DNA of 64,000 nucleotides from Pseudonocardia ammonioxydans (GTDB taxonomy: Bacteria > Actinomycetota > Actinomycetes > Mycobacteriales > Pseudonocardiaceae), in the NCBI RefSeq assembly GCF_900115005.1, contig NZ_FOUY01000001.1, positions 434,001 through 498,000 on the forward strand, in the 5' to 3' direction. Made by a program: the position numbers and the translations under genes. Each line of letters begins with the position of its first letter. Position 1 is the stretch's first letter. Below the pieces are notes generated by a model. That model had not been told where the DNA came from. It made no database searches and worked only from the letters and a program-made list of their open reading frames with translations. Positions 44,197 through 52,106 of the stretch are shown piece by piece.

Positions 44197-45737
44197 CGCA
44201 GGCGGCCGCCGGGCCGGCGCCGGACGCCGTCGCAGTGACGGATGCCGTGGCGACGGGGGACCTGCTCGCCACGCACGCGGGCGACACCCCGTGGGTCGTG
44301 GCGGGTGAGCCGACCACCCCCGCCGAGCTCGACCGGCGGGCCGGGCGCGTGGCGGCGGGGCTGCTCGGGCTCGGGCTCGAGCCGGGGGCGCACGTCTGCC
44401 TGATGATGCGGGCGAGCATCGGCTCGCTCGCGGCCTGGTTCGGGATCGCCCGGGCCGGGCTGGTCGAGGTCCCGCTCAACACCGCCACCCGTGGGCACCT
44501 GCTGGAGCACCTGCTCGCGCACTCGCGCGCCACGGTCGTCGTCACCGACCGGGAGTTCCTGCCGCTGATCGAGGCCGCCCGCCCGCCGCGGGTGCGGCAC
44601 GTGCTGGTCACCGAGGACGACCTGCCCGGCCTCGACGGCGACCCGGCGCGGCTGCCCACGGTGGACCCGGACGCCACCGCGGTGATCCTCTACACCTCCG
44701 GCACGACCGGCCCGCCGAAGGGCGTGCGGCTCAGCCACCGCACCGGCGTGTGGCTGGCCCGGCGCGTCGTGTCGCTGATGGACTACACCGCCGCCGACCG
44801 GCTCTACTCGGTGTTCCCGCTGTTCCACTCGAACGCCCGGTTCACCTCGGTGCTCCCGGCGCTGCTGGTCGGCGGCGGCCTGGTGCTGGACCGCCACTTC
44901 TCGGCGAGCCGGTTCTGGGGCACCTGCCGCGAGCACGGCATCACCGTGTTCAACTTCCAGGGCGCGATGCTGTCGCTGCTGCACGGCAGGCCGGAACTCC
45001 CCGACGACGCGGACAACCCCGTCCGCGCCGGGTTCGGGGCGCCCTGCCCGCCCGAGATCGTCGACGACGTCGAGCGCCGGTTCGGGATCCGGCTCACCGA
45101 GATCTACGGCAGCACCGAGGCCCCGCTGATCGTGGAGGGACCGCCCGGGACCCGCCGGCTCGGCGCGGCGGGCAGGCCCGCCGCCGGGCACGAGGTCCGG
45201 GTGGTCGACCCCGCGGGCGAGGAGGTGCCGGCCGGCGAGGTCGGCGAGATCGTGTGCCGGCCGCGGGTGCCGGGGGCGCTGTTCAGCGGCTACCACGACA
45301 TGGCCGAGGAGACCGTGCACGCCTGGCGGGGCCTGTGGTTCCACACCGGCGACCGCGGCCGGATCGACGCCGACGGCTACCTGTACTTCGTCGACCGGCT
45401 CTCGGACTCGATCCGCAGGCGCGGGGAGAACATCTCGTCGTGGGAGATCGAGCGGGCCGTCCTGACCCACCCCGCCGTCGAGGCCGTGGCGGCCTACGGC
45501 GTCGCATCGGCACTGTCCGAGGAGGACGTGATGGTCGCCGTCGTGCTCGCGCCCGGGCAGCGGGTCGACGCCGCCGGCATCGCGGCACACTGCGCGGGGC
45601 GGGTCACCGAGTTCGCGGTACCCCGGTACGTGCGGTTCGTCGACGCCCTGCCGCTCACCCCGAGCCAGCGGACCGAGAAGTACGTGCTGCGCGACGCCGG
45701 TGTCACGGCCGACACCTGGGACCGGGAGGCCCGATGA
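44193..45737 (+). CDS. AMP-dependent acyl-CoA ligase (CaiC-like)
   Basis: A 514-residue ANL ligase. The P-loop-like ILYTSGTTGPPKGVRLSH is near residue 167, EIYGSTEAPLI near 305, TGDRGRIDADGYLYFVDR near 385 and the catalytic lysine in SQRTEKYVLR near the C-terminus. RRRGENISSWEIE is typical of crotonobetaine/carnitine-CoA ligase relatives. It would make the CoA thioester that the next gene, an enoyl-CoA hydratase, acts on. Starts with ATG 44193 overlapping the upstream stop. Confidence 0.9.
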   Translation: MTQAAAGPAPDAVAVTDAVATGDLLATHAGDTPWVVAGEPTTPAELDRRAGRVAAGLLGLGLEPGAHVCLMMRASIGSLAAWFGIARAGLVEVPLNTATRGHLLEHLLAHSRATVVVTDREFLPLIEAARPPRVRHVLVTEDDLPGLDGDPARLPTVDPDATAVILYTSGTTGPPKGVRLSHRTGVWLARRVVSLMDYTAADRLYSVFPLFHSNARFTSVLPALLVGGGLVLDRHFSASRFWGTCREHGITVFNFQGAMLSLLHGRPELPDDADNPVRAGFGAPCPPEIVDDVERRFGIRLTEIYGSTEAPLIVEGPPGTRRLGAAGRPAAGHEVRVVDPAGEEVPAGEVGEIVCRPRVPGALFSGYHDMAEETVHAWRGLWFHTGDRGRIDADGYLYFVDRLSDSIRRRGENISSWEIERAVLTHPAVEAVAAYGVASALSEEDVMVAVVLAPGQRVDAAGIAAHCAGRVTEFAVPRYVRFVDALPLTPSQRTEKYVLRDAGVTADTWDREAR

Positions 45738-46483
45738 GCTACGAGCGGTTCGCCCTGACCCGGCCCGGTCCGGGCGTGGCCCTGGTGACCATCGACCGGG
45801 CGGACAAGCTGAACGCGATGGACCCGCTGTTCTTCGAGGAGCTCATCGCCGTCACCGAGGAGCTGGGCCGCGACCCCGACGTGCGGGCCGCGGTGCTCAC
45901 CGGGGCCGGCCGGGCGTTCTCCGCGGGCGGGGACATCGACGGCTTCCACGACATGGCCGGCGACACCGCGCGGCTGCGCACCCACACCCGCCTCGTCTTC
46001 GACGCCTTCAGCGCCGTCGAACGCTGCCCGGTCCCGGTGATCGGCGCGATCAACGGCATCGCCTACGGCGGGGGCACCGAGCTGACCCTCGCCTGCGACG
46101 TCGTGCTGGCCGGCGAGTCCGCGGCCTTCGCCTTCAAGGAGCCCACGGTCGGCCTGACCCCCGGCTGGGGCATCGTCCGCGGACCGGACGTGATGGGCAG
46201 GCACTGGACCCGGATGCTCGCCCTCACCGGACGCACGATCGACGCGGCCACCGCCGAGCGGGCCGGGCTGGTCCAGGAGGTGCACCGGGACGGCGAGCTC
46301 CTCGACGCCGCCGTCGCCCTCGCCACCGAGATGGCCGAGCTGCCGCCGCTGGCCGTCGAGGTCGGGAAGGTCTTCGCCAACCGCGGCACCGGCGAGGGCT
46401 TCGCGGAGGCCCTGGAGGCCACGGTGCTGCTGTTCACCACCCCGGAGCACGCCGAGCGGGTCGCGGCGTTCCGCGCCCGCTGA
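45734..46483 (+). CDS. enoyl-CoA hydratase/isomerase family protein
   Basis: A 249-residue crotonase-fold protein. The oxyanion-hole segments AFSAGGDIDGFHDM (about 60-73) and GIAYGGGTELTLACD (about 105-119) are present, the latter with the first catalytic Glu. The position of the second catalytic Glu is shifted (FKEPTVGLTPGWG), so isomerase or hydrolase activity instead of hydration is possible. It is the last gene of the FAD dehydrogenase-ligase-hydratase operon. Confidence 0.9.
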   Translation: MSYERFALTRPGPGVALVTIDRADKLNAMDPLFFEELIAVTEELGRDPDVRAAVLTGAGRAFSAGGDIDGFHDMAGDTARLRTHTRLVFDAFSAVERCPVPVIGAINGIAYGGGTELTLACDVVLAGESAAFAFKEPTVGLTPGWGIVRGPDVMGRHWTRMLALTGRTIDAATAERAGLVQEVHRDGELLDAAVALATEMAELPPLAVEVGKVFANRGTGEGFAEALEATVLLFTTPEHAERVAAFRAR

Positions 46484-46495
46484 CCCCGGTTCCTA

Positions 46496-46506
46496 TATCG
46501 GCGATA
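46496..46506. promoter_or_regulatory. short palindrome upstream of the LtrA-like gene
   Basis: TATCGGCGATA is a perfect 11-bp inverted repeat 74 bp before the start of the LtrA-like gene, near a possible -10 TACGTT at 46514-46519. Confidence 0.3.
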
Positions 46507-46579
46507 CACCCTCTACGTTGTGCGGCGACACGGGCTGCGGCGGTCCGGACGCTGCCGCGACACGGACGAGGAGGGACCG

Positions 46580-47761
46580 ATGACCACACCGGGGACGCGG
46601 CCGCGACTGATGCGGCCGGACGACGCGGACCGCTCCGAGGTCGCCCCGATCGAGCTGTTCTTCGACCTCGTCTACGTCTTCGCGATCATCCAGGTCTCCC
46701 ACACGCTGCTGGCGCACCTGAGCCCGCTCGGCGTGCTCGAGACCGCGCTGCTGTTCGGTGCGGTGTGGTGGGTGTGGAACTACTCGGCGTGGGCGATGAA
46801 CTGGCTCGACCCGCGCAGCGGCGTGGTCCGGGTACTGAACGCGCTGCTCATGCTGGCCGCGCTCGGCATGGCGCTGGGCCTGCCGCACGCCTTCGCCGAG
46901 GACGGCCTGCTGTTCGCCGCCTGCTACGCCGCGGCCCAGGTCGGCCGGGCGGCGTTCATGTGGGTCGCCATGCGCGGCCACGTACTGGCACGCAACTACC
47001 GCAACCTCTGCGTGTGGAGCATCGTGGCCGCGGTCCTGTTCCTGGTGGGCGCGTTCCTGCCGGCCGAGCTGCGGCTGGTCGTGTGGATCGTCGCGCTGGC
47101 GGTCGACGTCGCCGCTCCGATGGCCGACTTCCGGGTGCCCGGGCTCGGCTCGGCGCCGATGCACACCTGGCCGACCGATCCGGCGCACCTGGCCGAGCGG
47201 AACCGGCTGGTGTTCATCATCGCGCTCGGCGAGTCCATCCTGATCATGGGATTCACGCTGTCCGACCTGGCGGAGGTGACGGGCCCGGCGCTGCTCACGA
47301 CCGTACTCGGCTTCGCCGGGCTGTTCGTGCTGTGGTGGGCCTACTTCGCCCTCGCCGGCCACGACACGGTCGCCAGCGAGCGGGGCGACGGCAGCACCGC
47401 GGCGCTGCGGTCGGCGTTCGCCTACGCGCACGCGCTCATGGTGGCCGGGGCCATCGTCGTCGCCGTGTCGATCGAGCTGCGGATCACCCACGCCGAGACC
47501 GGCCCGGCGCTGGTGCTCACCACCGTCGGCGGCCCGCTGATCTACCTCGCGGGCAACATCCTGTTCCTGCGCTCGCGCACCGGGGCGGTCGCCCGGGACC
47601 GCTTCGTCGCCGTGGGCGCGCTGCTCGTGATCGGGGTGGTGGCGCTCGCGCTCGGGCACACGCTGCCGCCGCTGCTGGTCGGGCTGGCCGTGCTGGCGGT
47701 GACGGCGACACTGGCCGTGGTCAGCCAGCTGCGGACCGACCGCGCGGCGGCCGCGGCCTGA
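46580..47761 (+). CDS. low temperature requirement protein A (LtrA)-like membrane protein
   Basis: A 393-residue protein with about ten membrane helices. The N-terminal EVAPIELFFDLVYVFAI and the central LAERNRLVFIIALGESIL are the two conserved LtrA segments. ATG 46580 follows GAGGAGGG. The molecular role of LtrA is unknown; it was named for low-temperature growth in Listeria. It is convergent with the TetR gene with 12 bp between the stops. No functional tie to the upstream operon is visible. Confidence 0.85.
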   Translation: MTTPGTRPRLMRPDDADRSEVAPIELFFDLVYVFAIIQVSHTLLAHLSPLGVLETALLFGAVWWVWNYSAWAMNWLDPRSGVVRVLNALLMLAALGMALGLPHAFAEDGLLFAACYAAAQVGRAAFMWVAMRGHVLARNYRNLCVWSIVAAVLFLVGAFLPAELRLVVWIVALAVDVAAPMADFRVPGLGSAPMHTWPTDPAHLAERNRLVFIIALGESILIMGFTLSDLAEVTGPALLTTVLGFAGLFVLWWAYFALAGHDTVASERGDGSTAALRSAFAYAHALMVAGAIVVAVSIELRITHAETGPALVLTTVGGPLIYLAGNILFLRSRTGAVARDRFVAVGALLVIGVVALALGHTLPPLLVGLAVLAVTATLAVVSQLRTDRAAAAA

Positions 47762-47773
47762 GCCCCGGGACGG

Positions 47774-48493
47774 TCACGAGCGCCCGGCGGGATCGCCGTC
47801 CCGGGCGACGGCGGCCAGCCACTTCTTGAGCAGCACGGTCTCCGGGTGCCCGACGACCGCGTTGTCGTCGGGCAGCTCGCGCAGGATCGTGGCGGCGGCC
47901 TCCCCGATGCCGACGGCCGCCCCCGGCCCCCGGCCGTCACCACCGGTGATCGCGGCGAGGGTCGCCTCCCGCACGGCGGCCGACAGCTCCGGGTCGGGCC
48001 GTCCCGCGACGATCAGGCGCAGGGTCACGCCGACGTTCGCGGTCAGGACGTGGTCGGCGGCCTGCTCCGGGGGGACGACGAGCCGGCCCCGCCGGTCGGC
48101 CTCCCGGACCAGCCCCAGCAGCGCCTTCGCGGGACGGTCCTGGGCGACCGGCCGGCGCCCGGGCGTCACCTGCCCGTACATGAGCGCGTAGAACCCGGGG
48201 TTGGCCAGGCCGAACGCCACGTGCGCGTCCCAGCCGTCCCGGATGTCGCGGATCGGGTCCCCGCTGGGCTCCTGCGCCTCCTTCTGGGCGAGGTACTGCT
48301 CGAAGCCGTGCTCGACGACGGCGTCGAGCAGCCCCTCCTTGCTGCCGAAGAAGTGGTAGAGGGTGGGCAGCCGGACACCGGCCGCGTCGCAGATCGCGCG
48401 CAGCGGCACCGCCTCACCCGGTGCGGCGGCGATGAGGTCCGCGGCGGCCCGGAGGAGCCGGTCGCGGGTGCCGCCGGACTGCTGCTCACCCAT
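47774..48493 (-). CDS. TetR family transcriptional regulator
   Basis: A 239-residue TetR protein with the helix-turn-helix at about residues 8-55 (RLLRAAADLIAAAPGEAVPL, ICDAAGVRLPTLYHFFGSKEG). The C-terminal domain HVAFGLANPGFYALMYG is of the common TetR_C type. ATG 48491-48493 is 6 nt after TACAGT (48500-48505, minus strand), suggesting a leaderless transcript; the longer frame from 48625 is not needed. It could control the upstream SDR gene or the FAD dehydrogenase operon at 42.4 kb; which one is not settled. Confidence 0.86.
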   Translation of the reverse strand: MGEQQSGGTRDRLLRAAADLIAAAPGEAVPLRAICDAAGVRLPTLYHFFGSKEGLLDAVVEHGFEQYLAQKEAQEPSGDPIRDIRDGWDAHVAFGLANPGFYALMYGQVTPGRRPVAQDRPAKALLGLVREADRRGRLVVPPEQAADHVLTANVGVTLRLIVAGRPDPELSAAVREATLAAITGGDGRGPGAAVGIGEAAATILRELPDDNAVVGHPETVLLKKWLAAVARDGDPAGRS

Positions 48494-48573
48494 GGCACGA
48501 CTGTATGACGACGACTGCGGGCGGCGCCGCCGCAGGGCAGGGCCGACGCAGGGCAGTGCCGTCGCCGCAGGCG

Positions 48574-49329
48574 TCAGCGGGTCGTGTAGCCGCCGTTGGC
48601 GAAGATCGTCTGACCGGTGATCCACCAGCCCTCGGTCGCCAGGAACCGCACGATCGGCGCGATGTCCTCGATCTTCGTGAGCTGGTTGCCCATCGCCATC
48701 GACTTGTGGAACTCGACCCGCTCCGGGGTCTCCTGCGGGTAGAAGAACGGGGTGTCCATCGGGCCCGGGCCCACGCTGTTCACCGAGATGCCGCGCTCGC
48801 CGAACTCCTTGGCCGCCGCCCGGGTGAAGTGCTCCACCGGCGACTTGCCACCGGCGTAGGTCGAGTAGCCGTCGGTGAACGCCGCGAGCAGCGAGGTGAC
48901 GATGGTGATCACCTTGCCGTTGTCGGCGACGGTGCGGCCCGCCTCCTTGATGAAGAAGTAGGCGGCCTTGGAGTTGATGTCGAACATCGCGTCGTACTCG
49001 TCCTCGGTGGTCTCCACGATCGGCTTGCGGAGGACCTTGCCGACGGTGTTGACGGCGACGTCGATCGGCCCGAGCGATCCGGCCGCGTCGGCGAAGACCT
49101 GCTCCACCGCCGCCGGGACGGTCAGGTCCCCGCGCAGGAGCACACCCTCACGACCCGCCGCCTCGACCGCCTTCAGCGTCTCCTCGGCCTCCGGCCGGGA
49201 GGACTCGGAGTTGTAGTGGATCGCCACGTTCGCCCCGGCCTCGGCGGCCTGGCGGCTGATCAGCCCGCCCAGGTTCTTGCCGCCCCCGGCGACGAGCACG
49301 TTCTTGCCCTGCAGCGTGTGCGCGGTCAT
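48574..49329 (-). CDS. short-chain dehydrogenase/reductase
   Basis: A 251-residue SDR. The cofactor motif GGGKNLGGLIS at about residues 17-27 replaces the common TGxxxGxG, NTVGKV lies near 94, and the catalytic Ser-Tyr-Lys set is in VTSLLAAFTDGYSTYAGGKS (Tyr about 158, Lys about 162). The unusual glycine motif with Asn-Leu occurs in some SDRs of this type. AGGAGG precedes ATG 49329 by 5 nt. An inverted repeat at 49338-49377 covers its promoter. Substrate unknown. Confidence 0.88.
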   Translation of the reverse strand: MTAHTLQGKNVLVAGGGKNLGGLISRQAAEAGANVAIHYNSESSRPEAEETLKAVEAAGREGVLLRGDLTVPAAVEQVFADAAGSLGPIDVAVNTVGKVLRKPIVETTEDEYDAMFDINSKAAYFFIKEAGRTVADNGKVITIVTSLLAAFTDGYSTYAGGKSPVEHFTRAAAKEFGERGISVNSVGPGPMDTPFFYPQETPERVEFHKSMAMGNQLTKIEDIAPIVRFLATEGWWITGQTIFANGGYTTR

Positions 49330-49337
49330 CGGCACCT

Positions 49338-49377
49338 CCTGTATCGATTGTCAGCATGAACGTAACATTGATACAGG
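49338..49377. promoter_or_regulatory. inverted repeat over the SDR promoter
   Basis: CCTGTATCGAT (49338-49348) and ATTGATACAGG (49367-49377) form an 11-bp inverted repeat with one mismatch and an 18-bp spacer. The left arm overlaps the SDR ribosome binding site, so binding there would block both transcription and translation. Confidence 0.5.
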
Positions 49378-49417
49378 ATGCCGTCGACCGGGCCGCCGGA
49401 CGCTGCCGAGCGGGCGA

Positions 49418-49500
49418 TCAGCCGACCGTGAGCACCACCGTGCCCCGGATGTGCCGCGTTCGGCACGGTCGTGCGCCTGCGCGGCGGCCTCGACGGCGGA
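49418..49500 (-). pseudogene. C-terminal remnant of a zinc-type/quinone oxidoreductase gene
   Basis: Reading the minus strand gives SAVEAAAQAHDRAERG, then, after a one-base loss, HIRGTVVLTVG and a TGA at 49418-49420. This is the normal end of an NADP-dependent quinone oxidoreductase (MDR family). The frame is broken by the single-base deletion, and the rest of the gene is missing; simple repeats begin at 49501 where it should continue. Confidence 0.6.
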
Positions 49501-49560
49501 CACGCGCAGACACACGCGGCCACGCACGGACACGCACAGACACACGCAGACACACGCGGA
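49501..49560. repeat. CACACGC-type low-complexity repeat
   Basis: A 60-bp run of variants of CACACGCAGA and CACGCACGGA. It adjoins the broken oxidoreductase remnant and explains the Cys/Val/Ala-rich shadow frames on the minus strand. Confidence 0.7.
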
Positions 49561-49603
49561 CCCGGCCAGAGGATCGTCCGTGCCCGGAACACCCGCACCG
49601 AGT

Positions 49604-49649
49604 TGCAGCTCAGCGCGAATTGTCGATCTCGACACGACGCTGAGCTGCA
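49604..49649. repeat. 46-bp nested palindrome
   Basis: TGCAGCTCAGCG (49604-49615) and CGCTGAGCTGCA (49638-49649) are perfect 12-bp arms; inside them TGTCGA and TCGACA (49621-49626, 49629-49634) form a second perfect stem. It resembles a REP/BIME-type element or a strong transcription terminator for neither adjacent gene in particular. Confidence 0.6.
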
Positions 49650-49656
49650 TCTCGGC

Positions 49657-49698
49657 GGGATCGGTGCCGGGCGAGGCGGGATCGGTGCCGGGCGAGGC
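49657..49698. repeat. 21-bp direct tandem duplication
   Basis: Two identical 21-bp units at 49657-49677 and 49678-49698, beginning GGGATCGGTGCC. They lie between the nested palindrome and the truncated permease gene. Confidence 0.7.
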
Positions 49699-49761
49699 GG
49701 GATAGGCCCGACGGCCGGGCCCGGGGAGCACCCGGGCCCGGCCCCGCTGAGGAGGTCCCCC

Positions 49762-50364
49762 ATGGCGCGCTACCTCGCAGGCCGGTCCACACAGGCCGCC
49801 TTGACGATCTTCCTGGTCGTCGCCCTGACGTTCGTCCTCGCCCGGATCGCGGGCGACCCCACCGCACTGCTGCTCCCCGCCACCGCAACCGAGGCCGACG
49901 CCGCCGAGTTCCGCCGGGCGCTGGGCCTGGACCAGCCGATCATCGTGCAGTTCCTGAGCTACCTCGGGGACATGTTCCGGCTGGACTTCGGGGAGTCGCT
50001 ACGCGGCGGCGGGTCCGCGTTCGACGTGGTCATGGACCGGATCCCCGCGACGCTCTCGCTGGCCGGGATCTCCCTGTTCGTCTCGCCCGTCCTGGCGCTG
50101 GGCCTCGGCCTGGTCGTGGAGCTGACCCGCTCCGAGCGGCTGCGCAGCGCGATCCTGACGCTGGCGCTGCTGCGCGAGGCCGTCCCGGTGTTCGTGTTCG
50201 GCCTCCTGCTGGTCGCACGCGATCAGATGCCACCGGACACGGGCACGGGAGACCCCGGCGCTGACCGTCGGTCCATGTCGGAGCCCGGCTGCAACTCCCG
50301 CTCCCCGGGAGCTCTCGCCAGACGTGGGGAGAGCAGAGACACGCTGCCCGCCGCCGGCAGGTGA
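49762..50364 (+). pseudogene. truncated DppB-type ABC transporter permease
   Basis: The first about 152 residues (to about 50217) match a dipeptide/nickel-type permease: MARYLAGRSTQAALTIFLV, ARIAGDPTALLLP, FRRALGLDQPIIVQFLSYL, LRGGGSAFDVVMDRIPATL. The sequence then changes abruptly from VFGLLLV to an unrelated polar tail and ends at 50364. A complete protein has about 310 residues with six helices and the EAA loop, and the DppC, ATPase and binding-protein genes are all absent. AGGAGG before the ATG is intact. This is a gene fragment left by a deletion or rearrangement with its right boundary near 50217. Confidence 0.75.
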
Positions 50365-50407
50365 TCACAGCCTGTCTACGATTCGGCCGCGTGATCATGG
50401 AGCCGCC
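50218..50407. other. unrecognised spacer after the truncated permease
   Basis: About 190 bp with no supported gene. It includes short GC hairpins (CTCCC/GGGAG near 50295-50311, CTGCCCGCCGCCGGCAG near 50344) and presumably the promoter of the three-gene membrane operon. Confidence 0.4.
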
Positions 50408-50719
50408 GTGTCGTCGTCCTGGCTGATCTGGGTGTTCGCGGGCGGCCTGATCCTCGTCGCCGGCTTCGGCGTCGCGCTGGTGCCGAGGCTGCGGGCCCGC
50501 GCGTCCGGCCGGGAGGTCGCGTGGTCGACCGCGCGGGCGGCGATCGAGAGTGCGACGGTGAGCCGCGACGCATGCGTCGATCGGCCGGATGCGGCCGCGC
50601 AGGCGCTGGCCAGGGCGGAGGCGATCCTCGCCCACGGTGGCGGCGCCCGTGCGGCGCGCACTGCGACCGAACAGGCCCGGCGGGCCGACCGGCTGTGGCG
50701 GGCGGCCGCCGGTGAATGA
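50408..50719 (+). CDS. small membrane protein, probably DUF6403
   Basis: A 103-residue protein with one N-terminal membrane helix (about residues 4-24, SWLIWVFAGGLILVAGFGVAL), a basic stop-transfer PRLRARASGR and a helical Ala/Arg-rich cytoplasmic tail with VAWSTARAAIESATVSRDA. This layout and the VAWSTARAAI segment recall the DUF6403 family of Pseudonocardiaceae, from memory and without a search. GTG 50408 is the only reasonable start. It overlaps the next gene by 8 bp, making an operon of three membrane proteins. No function is known. Confidence 0.65.
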   Translation: MSSSWLIWVFAGGLILVAGFGVALVPRLRARASGREVAWSTARAAIESATVSRDACVDRPDAAAQALARAEAILAHGGGARAARTATEQARRADRLWRAAAGE

Positions 50720-52106
50720 CCGCACGTTCCGCAGATCGCTGATCACCCAGTTCGTACGCGTCGTGCTCGCCGCCGTCGCGATCGGCTGCGTCGTCTTCTT
50801 CGTGCAGGACCAGGGCCGGGGTGCGGAGGTCACCTACGGATCCCCCGGCGGGCGCGAGCAGCCCGAGGCCGAGCCGGCCGAACTGCCGACGGTCAGCCTG
50901 CCCTCGGCCGGGGAGATGGCGGCGATGCTGTCCGCGGAGCCGGTCGTCCGGCTGCCCGGCTCCATCGCCTCGTGGGACGCGGAGCGGGTGCGGCAGGCCG
51001 GCGGTGGCCGCGACGTCCGGATCATCGCCACACCGCCCGGGCTCACCAAGGAGCAGCGGTCGGCGCTCGGGGACGTCGACTCCGAAGTCCGCCGCGAACT
51101 CGAGGACGACGAGAACACGACCGTCCTCACGATCGACGGAACGCGGGTGTCCGGCGGTATCTACGAGGTCGCCCCGAGCACCCTCGACGAGTGGCGGGCA
51201 CAGTTCGGCCGCCACGACGTGACCGTGTCCCTGGTCACGCTGATCAATCAGCTGACCGGGGCGGGCGACGCGCCGGTCGAAGGTCCCGCGGACGAGCGGC
51301 GGGAACCGACCGCCGACGAACTCGAGGTCGTCACGACGCAGCTGCGCGCCACCGGCCGGTTCGTCGCGCCCGGCGCGTCGCTGACCGACGTGCCGGCCGA
51401 GGCATCGGCCGAGGCGTTCGGGGACGTGCCGGCGCTGTACGCCGCGTTCCCCGTCCAGCCGCTCGAGGAACCGGCACCCGACTACGGCCCCGCGCTCACC
51501 CGGCAGTTCCCGGAGACGCCGATCGTCGTCCTGTACGGCTCGTGGATCGAGTACCACGGCCCGCACGCGGCCGACTTCGCCGACGTCGTCTCGGCCGGGT
51601 ACTACTCGCAGTTCGGGAGCGTGCTCGGCCGAGGCCAGTACCCCCAGAGCAACTCACTGCGCCTGTTCCTGGGCCGGATCGCCGACGTCCGCTACGCGGG
51701 GCTGTTCGACCGGCCGCTGCCGTACACGCCGTTCGACCCGCTCACCGTCACGCTGCCCGCCCTCCCCTGGATCTTCGCGGGCTCCGCGGCGCTCCTGCTC
51801 GCACTGTCTGCGCGGCCCCTGCTGCGCCGCAACGCGAGCAGACCGCTGGGCACGGCCGCCCGGCTGGGCGGGCTGAGTGCGCTGGCCGTCGAGGTCTCCG
51901 GGCTCACCGATCGGGCCGAGGACCCTGCGCTCGCCCGCGCGGTCGTGCACCTGCAGGCCGCCCGCGACGCCGTCGCGAAGTCTCTGCCCGACAAGCACAT
52001 CAACACGCTGCTCGACGACGCCGCCGCCGAACTCGACCGGATCGGCCGGGCCGTCCCCTTCGACGGCTATCGGCCCGCCGACTACCTCCGGAGGCAGCGG
52101 GCATGA
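50712..52106 (+). CDS. unrecognised two-span membrane protein
   Basis: A 464-residue protein with an N-terminal membrane helix (about 13-33, FVRVVLAAVAIGCVVFFV), a large probably extracytoplasmic region of about 320 residues, a second helix (about 360-380, LPWIFAGSAALLLALSA) and a cytoplasmic helical tail (LGGLSALAVEVSGLTDRAED, LQAARDAVAKSLPDKHINTL). The outer region contains LEVVTTQLRATGRFVAP and VLYGSWIEYHGPHAADF but no motif I recognise. It starts with GTG 50712 inside the previous gene and overlaps the next by 4 bp. It shares its two-helix plan with the following protein. Confidence 0.75.
   Translation: MNDRTFRRSLITQFVRVVLAAVAIGCVVFFVQDQGRGAEVTYGSPGGREQPEAEPAELPTVSLPSAGEMAAMLSAEPVVRLPGSIASWDAERVRQAGGGRDVRIIATPPGLTKEQRSALGDVDSEVRRELEDDENTTVLTIDGTRVSGGIYEVAPSTLDEWRAQFGRHDVTVSLVTLINQLTGAGDAPVEGPADERREPTADELEVVTTQLRATGRFVAPGASLTDVPAEASAEAFGDVPALYAAFPVQPLEEPAPDYGPALTRQFPETPIVVLYGSWIEYHGPHAADFADVVSAGYYSQFGSVLGRGQYPQSNSLRLFLGRIADVRYAGLFDRPLPYTPFDPLTVTLPALPWIFAGSAALLLALSARPLLRRNASRPLGTAARLGGLSALAVEVSGLTDRAEDPALARAVVHLQAARDAVAKSLPDKHINTLLDDAAAELDRIGRAVPFDGYRPADYLRRQRA

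Noticed and set aside
49326..49763. Cys/Val/Ala-rich minus-strand open frame across the scar region
   Set aside because: Its composition comes from the CACACGC repeat and it covers the broken oxidoreductase remnant; there is no ribosome binding site or family match.
50218..50364. Polar tail after residue 152 of the permease as a genuine domain
   Set aside because: The change is abrupt in the middle of a conserved membrane helix and the tail has no membrane character; it is read-through into unrelated DNA.
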